From: a virus
Direction: 5' to 3' (one strand)
Length of the DNA: 48,095 nt
IMG/VR virus record: IMGVR_UViG_3300023236_000013
Coordinates: 1 to 48,095 of that record
This document shows, piece after piece, positions 27,011 through 33,256 of this stretch. Both the position numbers and the translations under genes were made by a program. A model generated the notes under the pieces. That model saw only the letters and a list, made by a program, of their open reading frames with translations, did not search any database and was not told where the DNA came from. The first letter of the stretch is position 1. Every line of letters begins with the position of its first letter.

Positions 27011-27149
27011 AAATGAATGTAAAAAATGCGGTCATGAGTGCCATTGCCTGGATGTTCTCCACACAGATGTGTACGGTATATGTACTTGTGATACTTGTGA
27101 GTGTGATGACCCTAAAAATTCTGGGGAGGAATGTTTGTCATGTCAATAA
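26994..27149 (+). CDS. Cys-rich mini-protein, 51 aa with 10 Cys
   Basis: Begins MEKKIKNECKKCGHECHC at an ATG inside the end of the previous gene. Cys lie at residues 9, 12, 16, 18, 30, 32, 35, 37, 47 and 50, with His at 14, 17 and 23: CxxC, CxC, CxC, CxC and CxxC clusters. This strongly suggests binding of two or more metal ions, Zn or possibly Cu. A longer reading in another frame over the same bases (27013-27240) is less plausible. Possible metallothionein-like or zinc-finger adaptor; unknown function. Confidence 0.65.
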   Translation: MEKKIKNECKKCGHECHCLDVLHTDVYGICTCDTCECDDPKNSGEECLSCQ

Positions 27150-27163
27150 AGGAGAGCGCCAGG

Positions 27164-27250
27164 ATGGATTACAGATTTACAGCATTATTAATTGTGTTGA
27201 TGGTGGCCCTGGCTTTATTAGGTGGACCGGCAGAGTATAATACACCATGA
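27164..27250 (+). CDS. 28-aa single-span membrane protein
   Basis: ATG at 27164 has AAAGGAGAG nine nt upstream, a strong ribosome site. The peptide is MDYRFTALLIVLMVALALLG plus a short polar tail, essentially one membrane helix. Its stop forms an ATGA overlap with the next gene. Strong translation signals argue for a real mini-gene. Confidence 0.6.
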   Translation: MDYRFTALLIVLMVALALLGGPAEYNTP

Positions 27251-27459
27251 AGTTTATATTAATAATATTTTTATGTTCCTTTATAAATGATCAATGCTTA
27301 GATCCAGTAGAAATAAAGCATGAATTTAATTCATGGAAAGAATGTACTATTGCTGCATTTGAAGTATCTAGAGAATTAATAATTGCACAAGAAGATAGCT
27401 TTATTAATGATAATAGAATAGCAACTAAGTTTATATGTAAAGAAGTAAAGAGAGTTTAA
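27247..27459 (+). CDS. Small exported Cys-containing protein
   Basis: A 70-aa protein. MKFILIIFLCSFINDQC looks like a signal peptide or lipobox-less export signal. The mature part has WKECTIAAFEV and IATKFICKE, giving Cys positions that could form a disulfide in the periplasm. ATGA overlap with the membrane mini-gene. Position and topology are compatible with a superinfection-exclusion or lysis accessory, but there is no direct evidence. Confidence 0.6.
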   Translation: MKFILIIFLCSFINDQCLDPVEIKHEFNSWKECTIAAFEVSRELIIAQEDSFINDNRIATKFICKEVKRV

Positions 27460-27460
27460 A

Positions 27461-27640
27461 ATGAAAATGGATATTAAGAAAATTATAGGATTTTTAACTA
27501 CTGCTTTATTTGGAATTTTAGTATGGGCATTAATAACTTTAATTGAAATTAAGGGTGATCAACAGCACATAAAAGGTGAGTTAAATGGCATTGACAAAGC
27601 TATTAGTAGAATATATGGTTTTATAAATTCTACTAAATAA
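27461..27640 (+). CDS. Small membrane protein, TM plus helix, 59 aa
   Basis: Reads MKMDIKKIIGFLTTALFGIL with one membrane span (residues 8-28) followed by a charged amphipathic helix containing GELNGIDKAISRIYGF. It directly follows the exported protein gene (1 nt gap). The layout is the reverse of XhlA-like proteins. Unknown function, perhaps a membrane-associated host-takeover factor. Confidence 0.55.
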   Translation: MKMDIKKIIGFLTTALFGILVWALITLIEIKGDQQHIKGELNGIDKAISRIYGFINSTK

Positions 27641-27646
27641 AAAATA

Positions 27647-27865
27647 ATGAAAAAGAAACATTTTAAAATCCAAGCAGAAGTTGTACGAGGAGAATGTCCT
27701 ACTTGTAGTGAAGTCACAACATTAGTTGGAGTCTCAACTCAATTTTATAGATGCATGGAATGTGGTGCAGATTTAGAACAACATGTTAATGGTAAAATAA
27801 GTTATCTGCCTATCATGTCTTCAAGAGTAGATGGTGCCAAGCCTTATGTTAAAGAGTGGAAATAA
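27647..27865 (+). CDS. Zinc-ribbon small protein
   Basis: A 72-aa protein with CPTCSEVTTLVG and RCMECGADLEQH, two CxxC knuckles 18 residues apart that define a zinc ribbon. The C-terminal KISYLPIMSSRVDGAKPY is typical of small phage zinc-ribbon proteins. Unknown role, possibly protein or nucleic acid binding. Confidence 0.7.
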   Translation: MKKKHFKIQAEVVRGECPTCSEVTTLVGVSTQFYRCMECGADLEQHVNGKISYLPIMSSRVDGAKPYVKEWK

Positions 27866-28005
27866 TGCCTTTTAAATCTGAAAAACAAAGAAAATATTTA
27901 TTTAAAAACAAACCTAACGTTGCAAAAAAATTTGCAAAAGATTCTAAAAAGAAAACTCATAAGATGCCAGATGGTACTATTATGAAAGGTGCCAAACACC
28001 GATGA
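27865..28005 (+). CDS. Basic mini-protein, 46 aa
   Basis: Starts at a TAATG overlap: MPFKSEKQRKYLFKNKPNVA, continuing Lys-rich to GTIMKGAKHR. The MPFKSxxQRKYLF start is a recurrent form in small phage proteins (I recall it from many tailed phages). Very basic, so probably nucleic-acid binding. Confidence 0.6.
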   Translation: MPFKSEKQRKYLFKNKPNVAKKFAKDSKKKTHKMPDGTIMKGAKHR

Positions 28006-28136
28006 AAAAATCAAAGAACGCGGACCACGCACCACGAGATCAACACAAAAAACGGCCTAGAACACACAAAAAATCATTAAATAAGGCAGAAAAAAGGCAA
28101 AAAAATATAAAATATAAAGGTCAAGGTAGGGGTTGA
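28002..28136 (+). CDS. Basic mini-protein containing a dispersed-repeat insertion
   Basis: A 44-aa protein, ATGA-coupled to the preceding gene. MKKSKNADHAPRDQHKKR includes the translation of a GGACCACGCACCACG repeat (28022-28036), one of the GGACCACGGACC family found elsewhere in this genome. The rest is Lys/Arg-rich. It overlaps the -35 of the next promoter. The gene may be real but partly built from repeat DNA. Confidence 0.45.
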   Translation: MKKSKNADHAPRDQHKKRPRTHKKSLNKAEKRQKNIKYKGQGRG

Positions 28137-28161
28137 CAAACATCATTTAGTATCCTATATA
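28133..28161 (+). promoter_or_regulatory. sigma-70-type near-leaderless promoter for gene at 28170
   Basis: TTGACA (28133-28138), 17 nt, TATATA (28156-28161); the ATG is 8 nt further on (28170). Transcription should start at or just before the ATG. Confidence 0.65.
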
Positions 28162-28169
28162 TAAAGGAT

Positions 28170-28559
28170 ATGAAAGAAACTAAAATAGAAACACCAGAAG
28201 AAAAGTTAAAGAAAGAAAATAAAGAAATACACGATAAGTTAAAAAAAGAAATAAAAACACTAAAGAAAGAAGCTAGACCTTATATTGCATACGGGAGATT
28301 AATTTTAACTGCAGCTAAATCGGAATACGAACCTAAAGAAGTCGTAGAAGGTTTAAAATTTGCAGCTGAACAAATTAATAAAAAGAATTGGCCTCTTGTT
28401 GAAAGGGTAGGAGGAATTTCTGGAGATTTAATGGCTAGGGGGTCCTGTCCAAAATGTGAAATAAATTTAGTGGGAGAAGATCTTAAACCAATGGAGTTCA
28501 CAATGCCTTGTGTAATTAAAGATTGCCCCTTCTATGAGAAGGAACAATTAACAGAATAG
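28170..28559 (+). CDS. Coiled-coil/zinc-knuckle protein, near-leaderless
   Basis: A 129-aa protein. The N-terminal half is a Lys/Glu coiled coil (EEKLKKENKEIHDKLKKEIK). The C-terminal part has CPKCEINLVGE followed by MPCVIKDCPF, a four-Cys zinc site. It is transcribed from its own promoter with the start codon at the expected transcription start. Role unknown; its own promoter suggests independent, possibly early, expression. Confidence 0.65.
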   Translation: MKETKIETPEEKLKKENKEIHDKLKKEIKTLKKEARPYIAYGRLILTAAKSEYEPKEVVEGLKFAAEQINKKNWPLVERVGGISGDLMARGSCPKCEINLVGEDLKPMEFTMPCVIKDCPFYEKEQLTE

Positions 28560-28564
28560 ATAAT

Positions 28565-28747
28565 ATGAAAAAAGTAACAATAACAAGCAAAAACATAAAT
28601 CAAAAGCAGTGGAGCAATCTACTATTGGAGCTTAATTTAATTAAAACTGCATGGAAAAACTATGCAAAATTAGAAATGCAAGCCCTAGGCTTAAAAAAAA
28701 TACTAGCAGCTGGTCAGAAAACCAATGAAGTTAATAAAGAAGAATAA
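28565..28747 (+). CDS. Small helical protein, 60 aa
   Basis: Starts MKKVTITSKNINQKQWSNLL and is mainly helical and basic. It lies 5 nt after the zinc-knuckle gene without a clear ribosome site. Ends 7 nt before the next promoter. Unknown function. Confidence 0.5.
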   Translation: MKKVTITSKNINQKQWSNLLLELNLIKTAWKNYAKLEMQALGLKKILAAGQKTNEVNKEE

Positions 28748-28754
28748 TTAATAC

Positions 28755-28783
28755 TTGACTATGTAGGAGTTTTTCTATATAGA
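28755..28783 (+). promoter_or_regulatory. sigma-70-type promoter ahead of RHH-like gene
   Basis: TTGACT (28755-28760), 17 nt, TATAGA (28778-28783), in the gap before the gene at 28805, which has AAAGGAAAG as ribosome site. Confidence 0.55.
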
Positions 28784-28804
28784 TAATATAACAAAGGAAA
28801 GAAA

Positions 28805-28978
28805 ATGACTGACATAACTAAATACAGAAACGTATCTTTAACACATAGTACGTATAAAAAATTGATAGCAATATCTAAGGTACTTTTACCTGAAGCACCA
28901 TTATCAATTAGTAAAACCATAGAATCAATTACAAATGAAAAAGTAAAAAAATTAAATGGAAAACTTAAAAAATCGTAG
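28805..28978 (+). CDS. Ribbon-helix-helix-like small regulator
   Basis: A 57-aa protein: TKYRNVSLTHSTYKKLIAIS followed by a second helix region (PLSISKTIESITNEKVKKL). A polar strand with alternating residues followed by two helices is the CopG/Arc ribbon-helix-helix layout. It has its own promoter and ribosome site, fitting an autoregulated transcription factor. It could be the protein that binds one of the palindromes in this genome, but that is speculation. Confidence 0.6.
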   Translation: MTDITKYRNVSLTHSTYKKLIAISKVLLPEAPLSISKTIESITNEKVKKLNGKLKKS

Positions 28979-29144
28979 ACATTCGGCAATCTGTAATGAT
29001 TGCAATGGCAATGGATATATTAGTAATAAGTCTAGAGAACTTATAATACAATGTAAGACTTGTGATTCGGAAGGAGAAATTTATATATATGAGCCTGAAG
29101 ATCTTGAGTTTGACTTTGATGATACTACTATCCGGTTGCATTAA
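28956..29144 (+). CDS. DnaJ-type zinc-finger small protein
   Basis: A 62-aa protein with CNDCNGNGYI and CKTCDSEGEI, the CxxCxGxG repeat pair of DnaJ-like zinc domains with the second box degenerate (SEGE). The C-terminus is acidic (EPEDLEFDFDD). It overlaps the RHH-like gene by 23 nt in another frame. Unknown partner. Confidence 0.65.
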   Translation: MENLKNRRHSAICNDCNGNGYISNKSRELIIQCKTCDSEGEIYIYEPEDLEFDFDDTTIRLH

Positions 29145-29165
29145 GGATTTACAACCAAATCCTTA
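29142..29165 (+). other. Perfect 9-bp hairpin over the stop codon, upstream of the homing endonuclease
   Basis: TAAGGATTT (29142-29150) pairs with AAATCCTTA (29157-29165) around ACAACC. The first three bases are the stop of the DnaJ-type gene. No T-run follows, so it may limit read-through to, or translation of, the endonuclease gene. Confidence 0.5.
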
Positions 29166-29201
29166 TACAACGATATTAAAACAACTTATGAAAGTAGAAA
29201 A

Positions 29202-29630
29202 ATGAACGACAACTTTAAATTAGATATAGGCTATATTGCAGGAGTGTTTGATGCAGATGGATCAATATCTTTTAAACAATATCCTAAGAAAAGAAAAGGT
29301 TCTAAAAAAGATTATAAAACTTGGGATATTAGATTAGAATTATCTATGACTTGTAAAGAAGTAGTAGAATTAGTCCATAAAACTTTAATGGTAGGTACAG
29401 TTCGAGAAAAACCTCCCGGAAAAGGTCAATTAGGTAAAAAAATGCAATACCGTTGGCGTTGTAGTTTTAGAGACGCTTTACATGTATGTAAATTATTTTG
29501 GCCTTATGCAATTGTTAAATTACATAAAATAGAACAAATTATTGATCATTATCAACCAGATATACAAGATCTCAATGATAATGTAGTTGAACTTGATAGA
29601 TTTAGAGATAACATATGGTTTAAGAAATGA
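29202..29630 (+). CDS. LAGLIDADG homing endonuclease, free-standing
   Basis: A 142-aa protein with one LAGLIDADG motif, IGYIAGVFDADGSISF (residues 9-24), then RLELSMTCKEVVELVHKTL and YRWRCSFRDALHVCKLFWPY, the usual strand/helix core of the single-motif class that acts as a dimer. No flanking intron is visible, so it is a free-standing mobile endonuclease gene. The catalytic Asp in the motif is intact. Confidence 0.85.
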   Translation: MNDNFKLDIGYIAGVFDADGSISFKQYPKKRKGSKKDYKTWDIRLELSMTCKEVVELVHKTLMVGTVREKPPGKGQLGKKMQYRWRCSFRDALHVCKLFWPYAIVKLHKIEQIIDHYQPDIQDLNDNVVELDRFRDNIWFKK

Positions 29631-29794
29631 AAGAAAAAATAGATACACTTAAATATGGAAATTTAGACTTACCGGTAACAGATTGTAAGGTTTATTTTAC
29701 AAATAGATTTGGTAAAAAATATGAGGTTAAATTAACTAGATTGATACAAGTATTTAATAATAATGTCTGGAACAACAGTAAGAGTGTTAAATGA
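29627..29794 (+). CDS. Small phage protein, 55 aa
   Basis: ATGA-coupled to the endonuclease stop. Reads MKEKIDTLKYGNLDLPVTDC and continues YFTNRFGKKYEVKLTRLIQ, a compact beta-rich mini-protein. Its stop overlaps the SET gene start by 4 nt. Unknown function. Confidence 0.5.
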   Translation: MKEKIDTLKYGNLDLPVTDCKVYFTNRFGKKYEVKLTRLIQVFNNNVWNNSKSVK

Positions 29795-30105
29795 ATTATA
29801 AACCTTTACCTAAAGGATTATTTATTAAAGATTCGAATATCGAAGGCCAGGGATTATTTACAAATAGAGATTTAACCGTAAGCTGTAATTTAGGGACCAC
29901 TCATTATGAAATCGATAAGATGTTCATTAGAACGCCTCTAGGGGGCTTTATTAACCATAGTAATACACCTAATTGCTCTAGGAAGGAAATTCAAGTTGGA
30001 CCGAGTTTTGTTAAGTGGGACGTTATCGTTGTTGAAAACATAGCAGCAGGCGATGAACTAACGTTAAAATATACTATGTACAATCCAAAGGGAAACAAAT
30101 GCTAA
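29791..30105 (+). CDS. SET-domain protein (lysine methyltransferase-like)
   Basis: A 104-aa protein with a compact SET fold: GQGLFTNRDL at residues 19-28, GGFINHSNTPNCSR (51-64) with the NHS-x-x-P-N-C box, VVENIAAGDELTLKYTMY (79-97) with the final AdoMet/substrate segment including a catalytic-position Tyr. It would bind AdoMet and methylate Lys on a protein. At 104 residues it is near minimal; the pre-SET and post-SET Cys regions are absent. Phage SET proteins are known; their targets are mostly unknown. Confidence 0.8.
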   Translation: MNYKPLPKGLFIKDSNIEGQGLFTNRDLTVSCNLGTTHYEIDKMFIRTPLGGFINHSNTPNCSRKEIQVGPSFVKWDVIVVENIAAGDELTLKYTMYNPKGNKC

Positions 30106-30305
30106 ACCAATACTATATTAATTATTTTTCAAAGTCTGATGGTAAGAAAATAAAACGACCTTACGATCCACATTCTGAAAAACAACATGAGTTTATCGCA
30201 GGAAGCGGTAATCTTTGTAAACGATACTGGGATACTAGTAAAAAAGGTCTAAGGACTGCTAATGCACCTTGGAGTATAACAATTAAAAATAGAAAGAAGA
30301 AATAA
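30099..30305 (+). CDS. Small basic phage protein, 68 aa
   Basis: Starts MLNQYYINYFSKSDGKKIKR seven nt inside the SET gene. The remainder is basic and Trp/Tyr-rich (LCKRYWDTSKKGLRT, APWSITIKNRKKK). No motif recognised. Confidence 0.5.
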   Translation: MLNQYYINYFSKSDGKKIKRPYDPHSEKQHEFIAGSGNLCKRYWDTSKKGLRTANAPWSITIKNRKKK

Positions 30306-30306
30306 A

Positions 30307-30525
30307 ATGAATGAATATGATGAAGTAAAAAACATATTAATTAAACACGACGCATTAGATAAAGATGCAGAGGACGCAGTTGAAATGGGAACAGTATTAT
30401 ATGATGAACTTTATGAATATTTCCAATCCGATATGCCTTATGGAGTACAGAAAGCAAGAGAAGGGGAGCCGGATATATGGATTGCAGATAGACTTGAAGA
30501 GTTAGGATTGTTAAAACAAGAATGA
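30307..30525 (+). CDS. Small acidic phage protein, 72 aa
   Basis: MNEYDEVKNILIKHDALDKD followed by an acidic helical body (ALDKDAEDAVEMG, DELYEYFQSDMPYG) and a C-terminal helix (WIADRLEELGLLKQE). Begins 1 nt after the previous stop. The strong acidity resembles DNA-mimic or anti-restriction mini-proteins, but that is only composition. Confidence 0.5.
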   Translation: MNEYDEVKNILIKHDALDKDAEDAVEMGTVLYDELYEYFQSDMPYGVQKAREGEPDIWIADRLEELGLLKQE

Positions 30526-30668
30526 TGGAAGATAAAGACATAAAGGAATATAATAAATTGATTAAGAAATTAGAAGAAGATAAATTCAAAAAAGAACAAC
30601 AAGAACTTGATGAGAGTTATAAACAATCGTTAGCAAACAAAAAGGAACGTGATGATAAAGAAAAGTAA
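30522..30668 (+). CDS. Charged coiled-coil mini-protein, 48 aa
   Basis: ATG overlaps the previous stop (ATGATG). Charged helix with KEYNKLIKKLEEDKFKKEQ and QQELDESYKQSLANKKERD. Overlaps the nuclease gene by 17 nt. Probably a helical accessory; function unknown. Confidence 0.45.
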   Translation: MMEDKDIKEYNKLIKKLEEDKFKKEQQELDESYKQSLANKKERDDKEK

Positions 30669-31344
30669 CAAATACAAGTATATACAAGGTAAACAACTCA
30701 CGGACCCCGGATCAGGGACCAGGATGTATGAGATCGGTAATTATAAACTACCGTCAGTGACGACTGTACTCGGCGCCACAAAGAATCAAGATTTTATAAA
30801 AAAATGGAAAGCTAAAGTTGGCGAAGAAAACGCAGAACGAATAAAAAATCATAGTGCAAGTCGTGGAACTTGTATGCACAAATATCTAGAACATTATGTT
30901 CTTGGAACTAACATCATAGATCTAACTCCCATAGGCCAACAAGCACGGCCCATGGCTGATAAAATTATTGAAGTAGGTCTAACGCCAGTAGACGAATATT
31001 ATGGATCAGAAGTTATGTTGCACTATCCAGGGCTCTATGCCGGCGCTACAGACCTTATCTGCTCCCACAATGGTATGGAGACTGTCGTAGATTTTAAGCA
31101 AAGCAATCGACCAAAAAAAGAAGAATGGATTCAAGATTATTATTTACAAATTTCTGCCTACGCAATGGCCCATGATTATGTTTATGGGTCACAAATTAAA
31201 CAAGGAGTTATAATGATTTGTACACCAGATCTTTATTACCAGGAGTTTAAAATTGAAGGAATACAATTAAGAAAATCTAAACATGAGTTTCTAAAAAGAT
31301 TAGATATGTATAATGAACTACAGGGAAAATTATGTATAGATTAA
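30652..31344 (+). CDS. PD-(D/E)XK nuclease, Cas4/RecB-like
   Basis: A 230-aa protein. SRGTCMHKYLEHYV is the alpha-helical entry motif, GLYAGATDLIC supplies the catalytic Asp, METVVDFKQSNRPKK the D-x-K pair, and YYLQISAYAMAHDY the Q-x-x-x-Y motif of RecB/Cas4-type exonucleases. I use the ATG at 30652 after AAAGGA; a GTG directly before it is also possible. Cys clusters of Cas4 Fe-S proteins are not present. The likely role is end-processing in recombination or host DNA degradation. It carries a GGACC-type repeat in its N-terminus (30699-30720). Confidence 0.8.
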   Translation: MIKKSNKYKYIQGKQLTDPGSGTRMYEIGNYKLPSVTTVLGATKNQDFIKKWKAKVGEENAERIKNHSASRGTCMHKYLEHYVLGTNIIDLTPIGQQARPMADKIIEVGLTPVDEYYGSEVMLHYPGLYAGATDLICSHNGMETVVDFKQSNRPKKEEWIQDYYLQISAYAMAHDYVYGSQIKQGVIMICTPDLYYQEFKIEGIQLRKSKHEFLKRLDMYNELQGKLCID

Positions 31345-31354
31345 AGGATAAATC

Positions 31355-31435
31355 ATGACAGCTGCAATGGAATTAACATCAGTTACTTTATTTACAGCGC
31401 TTTGGATTTATTTACACTTAGGAGCAAATTTATAA
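31355..31435 (+). CDS. 26-aa single-span membrane peptide
   Basis: MTAAMELTSVTLFTALWIYL plus HLGANL, hydrophobic over almost its whole length, with AAAGGA ahead of the ATG. Its stop overlaps the start of the next gene by one base (TAATG). Unknown function. Confidence 0.45.
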   Translation: MTAAMELTSVTLFTALWIYLHLGANL

Positions 31436-32151
31436 TGCCAAGAATTAAAGGAAGTGGGAAATATCCACTAAAATACACAAATCCAATAACAGGAGCCGTT
31501 TCAGACAATGCCCGGTATATAGATGAACAGGGAAACAAACGTAATGCCACTGCATCATTCTGTTTTGTTGAGGGGAAATGGGTTTCAATGCGGGATGCCC
31601 CACACAATAGAGAAACAAATAGAATATATCAAAATAGTAAACGAGGTTATATGTTAACTCTGCACAAGATGGCTAGAGCTCATTTAAAACAAAAATTAGA
31701 AAGAGGTAGACAAGTTTTAGGAGAAAATGAACTTATAGATTTTCCAAAGGAAGGTGTAAATCGTAAGAATCCTTTTATTGCACAAAAATTTATTAAACAT
31801 TTTGATGAACAAGTAGCACATTATGGTTATAGATGTCCTTTGACTCATATTCCTTTTACAATGACTATGGCTAATAAAAAATTTGATATAAATAACCAAG
31901 TTAAAACTTTTTCCAATGTGTCTCCCGACCGTATCTTTAACAATATAGGTTATGATAAACAAAATACATTATTTACTTCCCAATTATGGAATTTAACAAA
32001 AGCTGAACGATCTCTTTTTGAATTACAAATAATTTTTAAACCTGAAATAATAGAACGGTATATAGCAATTATATTAGAACGATTTCCAGATCAAAGATAC
32101 AAGATTAATGAGTTAGAGAACGGGGCGGAGCACCCTCAAGAGAGACGATAG
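31435..32151 (+). CDS. Endonuclease VII/HNH-like protein
   Basis: A 238-aa protein from the ATG at 31435, after an AGGAG. The core resembles recombination endonuclease VII-like/HNH folds: YGYRCPLTHIPFTM, then NVSPDRIFNNIGYDKQN, then LFTSQLWNLTKAE, i.e. Cys, S-P-D-R-I, G-Y-x-x-x-N and N-x-x-K boxes. The zinc-binding Cys pairs are incomplete. The N-terminal region has basic PRIKGSGKYPLKY. It lies next to the iteron region and could act in packaging or recombination; this is inference. Confidence 0.5.
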   Translation: MPRIKGSGKYPLKYTNPITGAVSDNARYIDEQGNKRNATASFCFVEGKWVSMRDAPHNRETNRIYQNSKRGYMLTLHKMARAHLKQKLERGRQVLGENELIDFPKEGVNRKNPFIAQKFIKHFDEQVAHYGYRCPLTHIPFTMTMANKKFDINNQVKTFSNVSPDRIFNNIGYDKQNTLFTSQLWNLTKAERSLFELQIIFKPEIIERYIAIILERFPDQRYKINELENGAEHPQERR

Positions 32152-32465
32152 GCTCTTAAGCTGTTAGGATGGCTTCTTACCCCTTTTCATCACGTCCTAG
32201 CAGCACCTATCATTACCCAATATTACTGGATCAAGAGGCATGGAACACGGACCATGGATCAATTAAGATAAATTGTGTTCTAATTGTGGCAAGATTAAGG
32301 CAGAATAAGGCAGAATCTAGGTGTCGCGGAAGTGTCGCGATTTGCATTTTACGCCATTCTAGGTGTCGCGATAGGTGTCGCGATTTGCTTCGAAGTGTCG
32401 CGATTTTAAAAGGAATGTGACAGATTGTCGCGATTGTGGACAGAATGTCGCACTTTTGGGGCTAG

Positions 32466-32482
32466 ATTAGAATCATTCTAAT
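32466..32482. repeat. Central perfect palindrome ATTAGAAT-C-ATTCTAAT
   Basis: A 17-nt perfect palindrome with 8-bp arms, located between the direct-orientation iterons and the inverted ones, forming the dyad axis of the iteron cluster. Confidence 0.7.
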
Positions 32483-32659
32483 GTATCGCGACACCTGGAG
32501 GCAAAATCGCGACACTTTTTATCGCATAAAACGACATCGCGACACTTTCGCGACACTACAGGTGTCGCGATGTTTTGGTCAATTGAAGCGCTTATACCAA
32601 TGCTTCTAGGAGATAGGTCAAGCTTATTTACCAATCGCGACACCTTCCCAGATTTTTTA

Positions 32660-32690
32660 GCGCAAATAAATAAAAAAAATATAAATTACC
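32660..32690. other. AT-rich stretch next to the iterons
   Basis: Almost pure A/T (AAATAAATAAAAAAAATATA and flanks), immediately right of the last exact iteron (32635) and before the near-copy at 32699. It is a candidate DNA-unwinding element if the iteron cluster is an origin. Confidence 0.45.
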
Positions 32691-32791
32691 CCTTTAGGTA
32701 TCGCGATCCTATCTTGCCTTATTTCAGACACAATTAAATTACTTTTACCTTTACCCTGTCCATGCCTATATTTTTGATATATAAGGTTCTT

Positions 32792-33112
32792 ATGCCTAAT
32801 AGAAAAAACAAATCTAGGAATTTAAACACCTATTCTAAACCTAAGTTGATAAAACAAGAGGCTACATTTCCATATTCAAGGTATAAAATTGATTGGTGTG
32901 ATATTGTTACTGAAGGTGGATGGGGTTCTGATAAAGAATTTAAGAATATGAAGCTAGCGACTCCTGTAAGTGAAGGTTATCTATTTAGTAAAGATAAACA
33001 TACTGTAAAAATCTTTGCCGGCTATGATATTGATGATGATGGTACTATAACTTTTAGTGAACGTTCTGTTTTCCCGACTTCTTGTGTTCTGAAGATGACA
33101 AAGCTTCATTAA
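32792..33112 (+). CDS. Small phage protein with a conserved-looking core, unknown function
   Basis: A 106-aa protein, start at the second in-frame ATG (32792) with AAGG upstream; an ATG 30 nt earlier encodes only MPIFLIYKVL. The sequence holds YSRYKIDWCDIVTEGGWGSD and a strand-rich C-terminus (TVKIFAGYDIDDDG). The block I-D-W-x-D-I resembles short proteins found near phage DNA-processing genes. First gene right of the iterons. Confidence 0.55.
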   Translation: MPNRKNKSRNLNTYSKPKLIKQEATFPYSRYKIDWCDIVTEGGWGSDKEFKNMKLATPVSEGYLFSKDKHTVKIFAGYDIDDDGTITFSERSVFPTSCVLKMTKLH

Positions 33113-33124
33113 GGATGTTGACAA

Positions 33125-33256
33125 ATGCCTTATAAAAATATAGAAGATAGGAATGATTCTACTAGAAGATACTATCAAAGAAATAAAGAAGAGCTTAGGC
33201 GTAAAAGAAGAGAGCGCTATAGTCTTATCCAAAAAAGAAAAACTGAGGCTTTATAA
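33125..33256 (+). CDS. N-terminal part of an HNH endonuclease gene, frameshifted from its body
   Basis: Reads MPYKNIEDRNDSTRRYYQRN, then KEELRRKRRERYSL, then stops after 43 residues. MPYKNxEDR is a typical HNH endonuclease start, and NKEELRRKRRERYSL is a 15-residue unit like those in the next reading frame (NKEKISEQKKQYYLA, NKEKISKERKQYHLD). Shifting +1 at the CTT codon (33224-33226) gives Y-S-L-S-K-K-E-K, preserving the 15-residue period. So this and the following frame were one gene. Confidence 0.6.
   Translation: MPYKNIEDRNDSTRRYYQRNKEELRRKRRERYSLIQKRKTEAL

Larger units (their letters stand above)
32321..32707. repeat. GTGTCGCGA iteron cluster, candidate replication origin
   Basis: Ten exact copies of the 9-mer, five direct (starting 32332, 32363, 32375, 32395, 32562) and five inverted as TCGCGACAC (starting 32486, 32507, 32537, 32548, 32635). 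Near-copies are at 32321 (GTGTCGCGG), 32425 (TTGTCGCGA), about 32445 (ATGTCGCAC) and 32699 (TATCGCGAT). The left half is all direct, the right half mostly inverted. The copies at 32548 and 32562 form a perfect 9-bp hairpin with a 5-nt loop. The clustering is characteristic of replication iterons or a multi-site operator. Confidence 0.8.
32152..32791 (+). other. Intergenic region with iterons and AT-rich stretch; no coding gene found
   Basis: This 640-nt stretch holds no convincing gene; a reading frame across 32169-32420 only translates the repeats. 32152-32320 includes a GGACC-type repeat copy at 32242-32260 and an AAGGCAGAATAAGGCAGAAT direct repeat (32297-32316). 32321-32707 holds the GTGTCGCGA iterons. 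32660-32690 is very A/T-rich. Confidence 0.75.

Noticed and set aside
27013-27240. A 75-codon reading frame beginning MNVKNAVMSAIAW
   Set aside because: It overlaps the Cys-rich gene (26994-27149) and the membrane mini-gene (27164-27250), both with better starts, coupling and composition.
32169-32420. A reading frame of 83 codons across the iterons
   Set aside because: Its second half merely translates the repeats (CRDRCRD-type sequence), with no ribosome site and no plausible protein composition.
32321-32707. CRISPR array
   Set aside because: The repeat is only 9 nt, in both orientations and at irregular spacing; no spacers of uniform size and no cas genes. The Cas4-like nuclease at 30652 is an ordinary phage RecB-type protein without the Fe-S Cys cluster.
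33218-33250. Classical -1 frameshift at the A-run of the HNH gene
   Set aside because: The body frame is +1, not -1, relative to the N-terminal frame, so an A-AAA-AAG -1 slip would not join the two.
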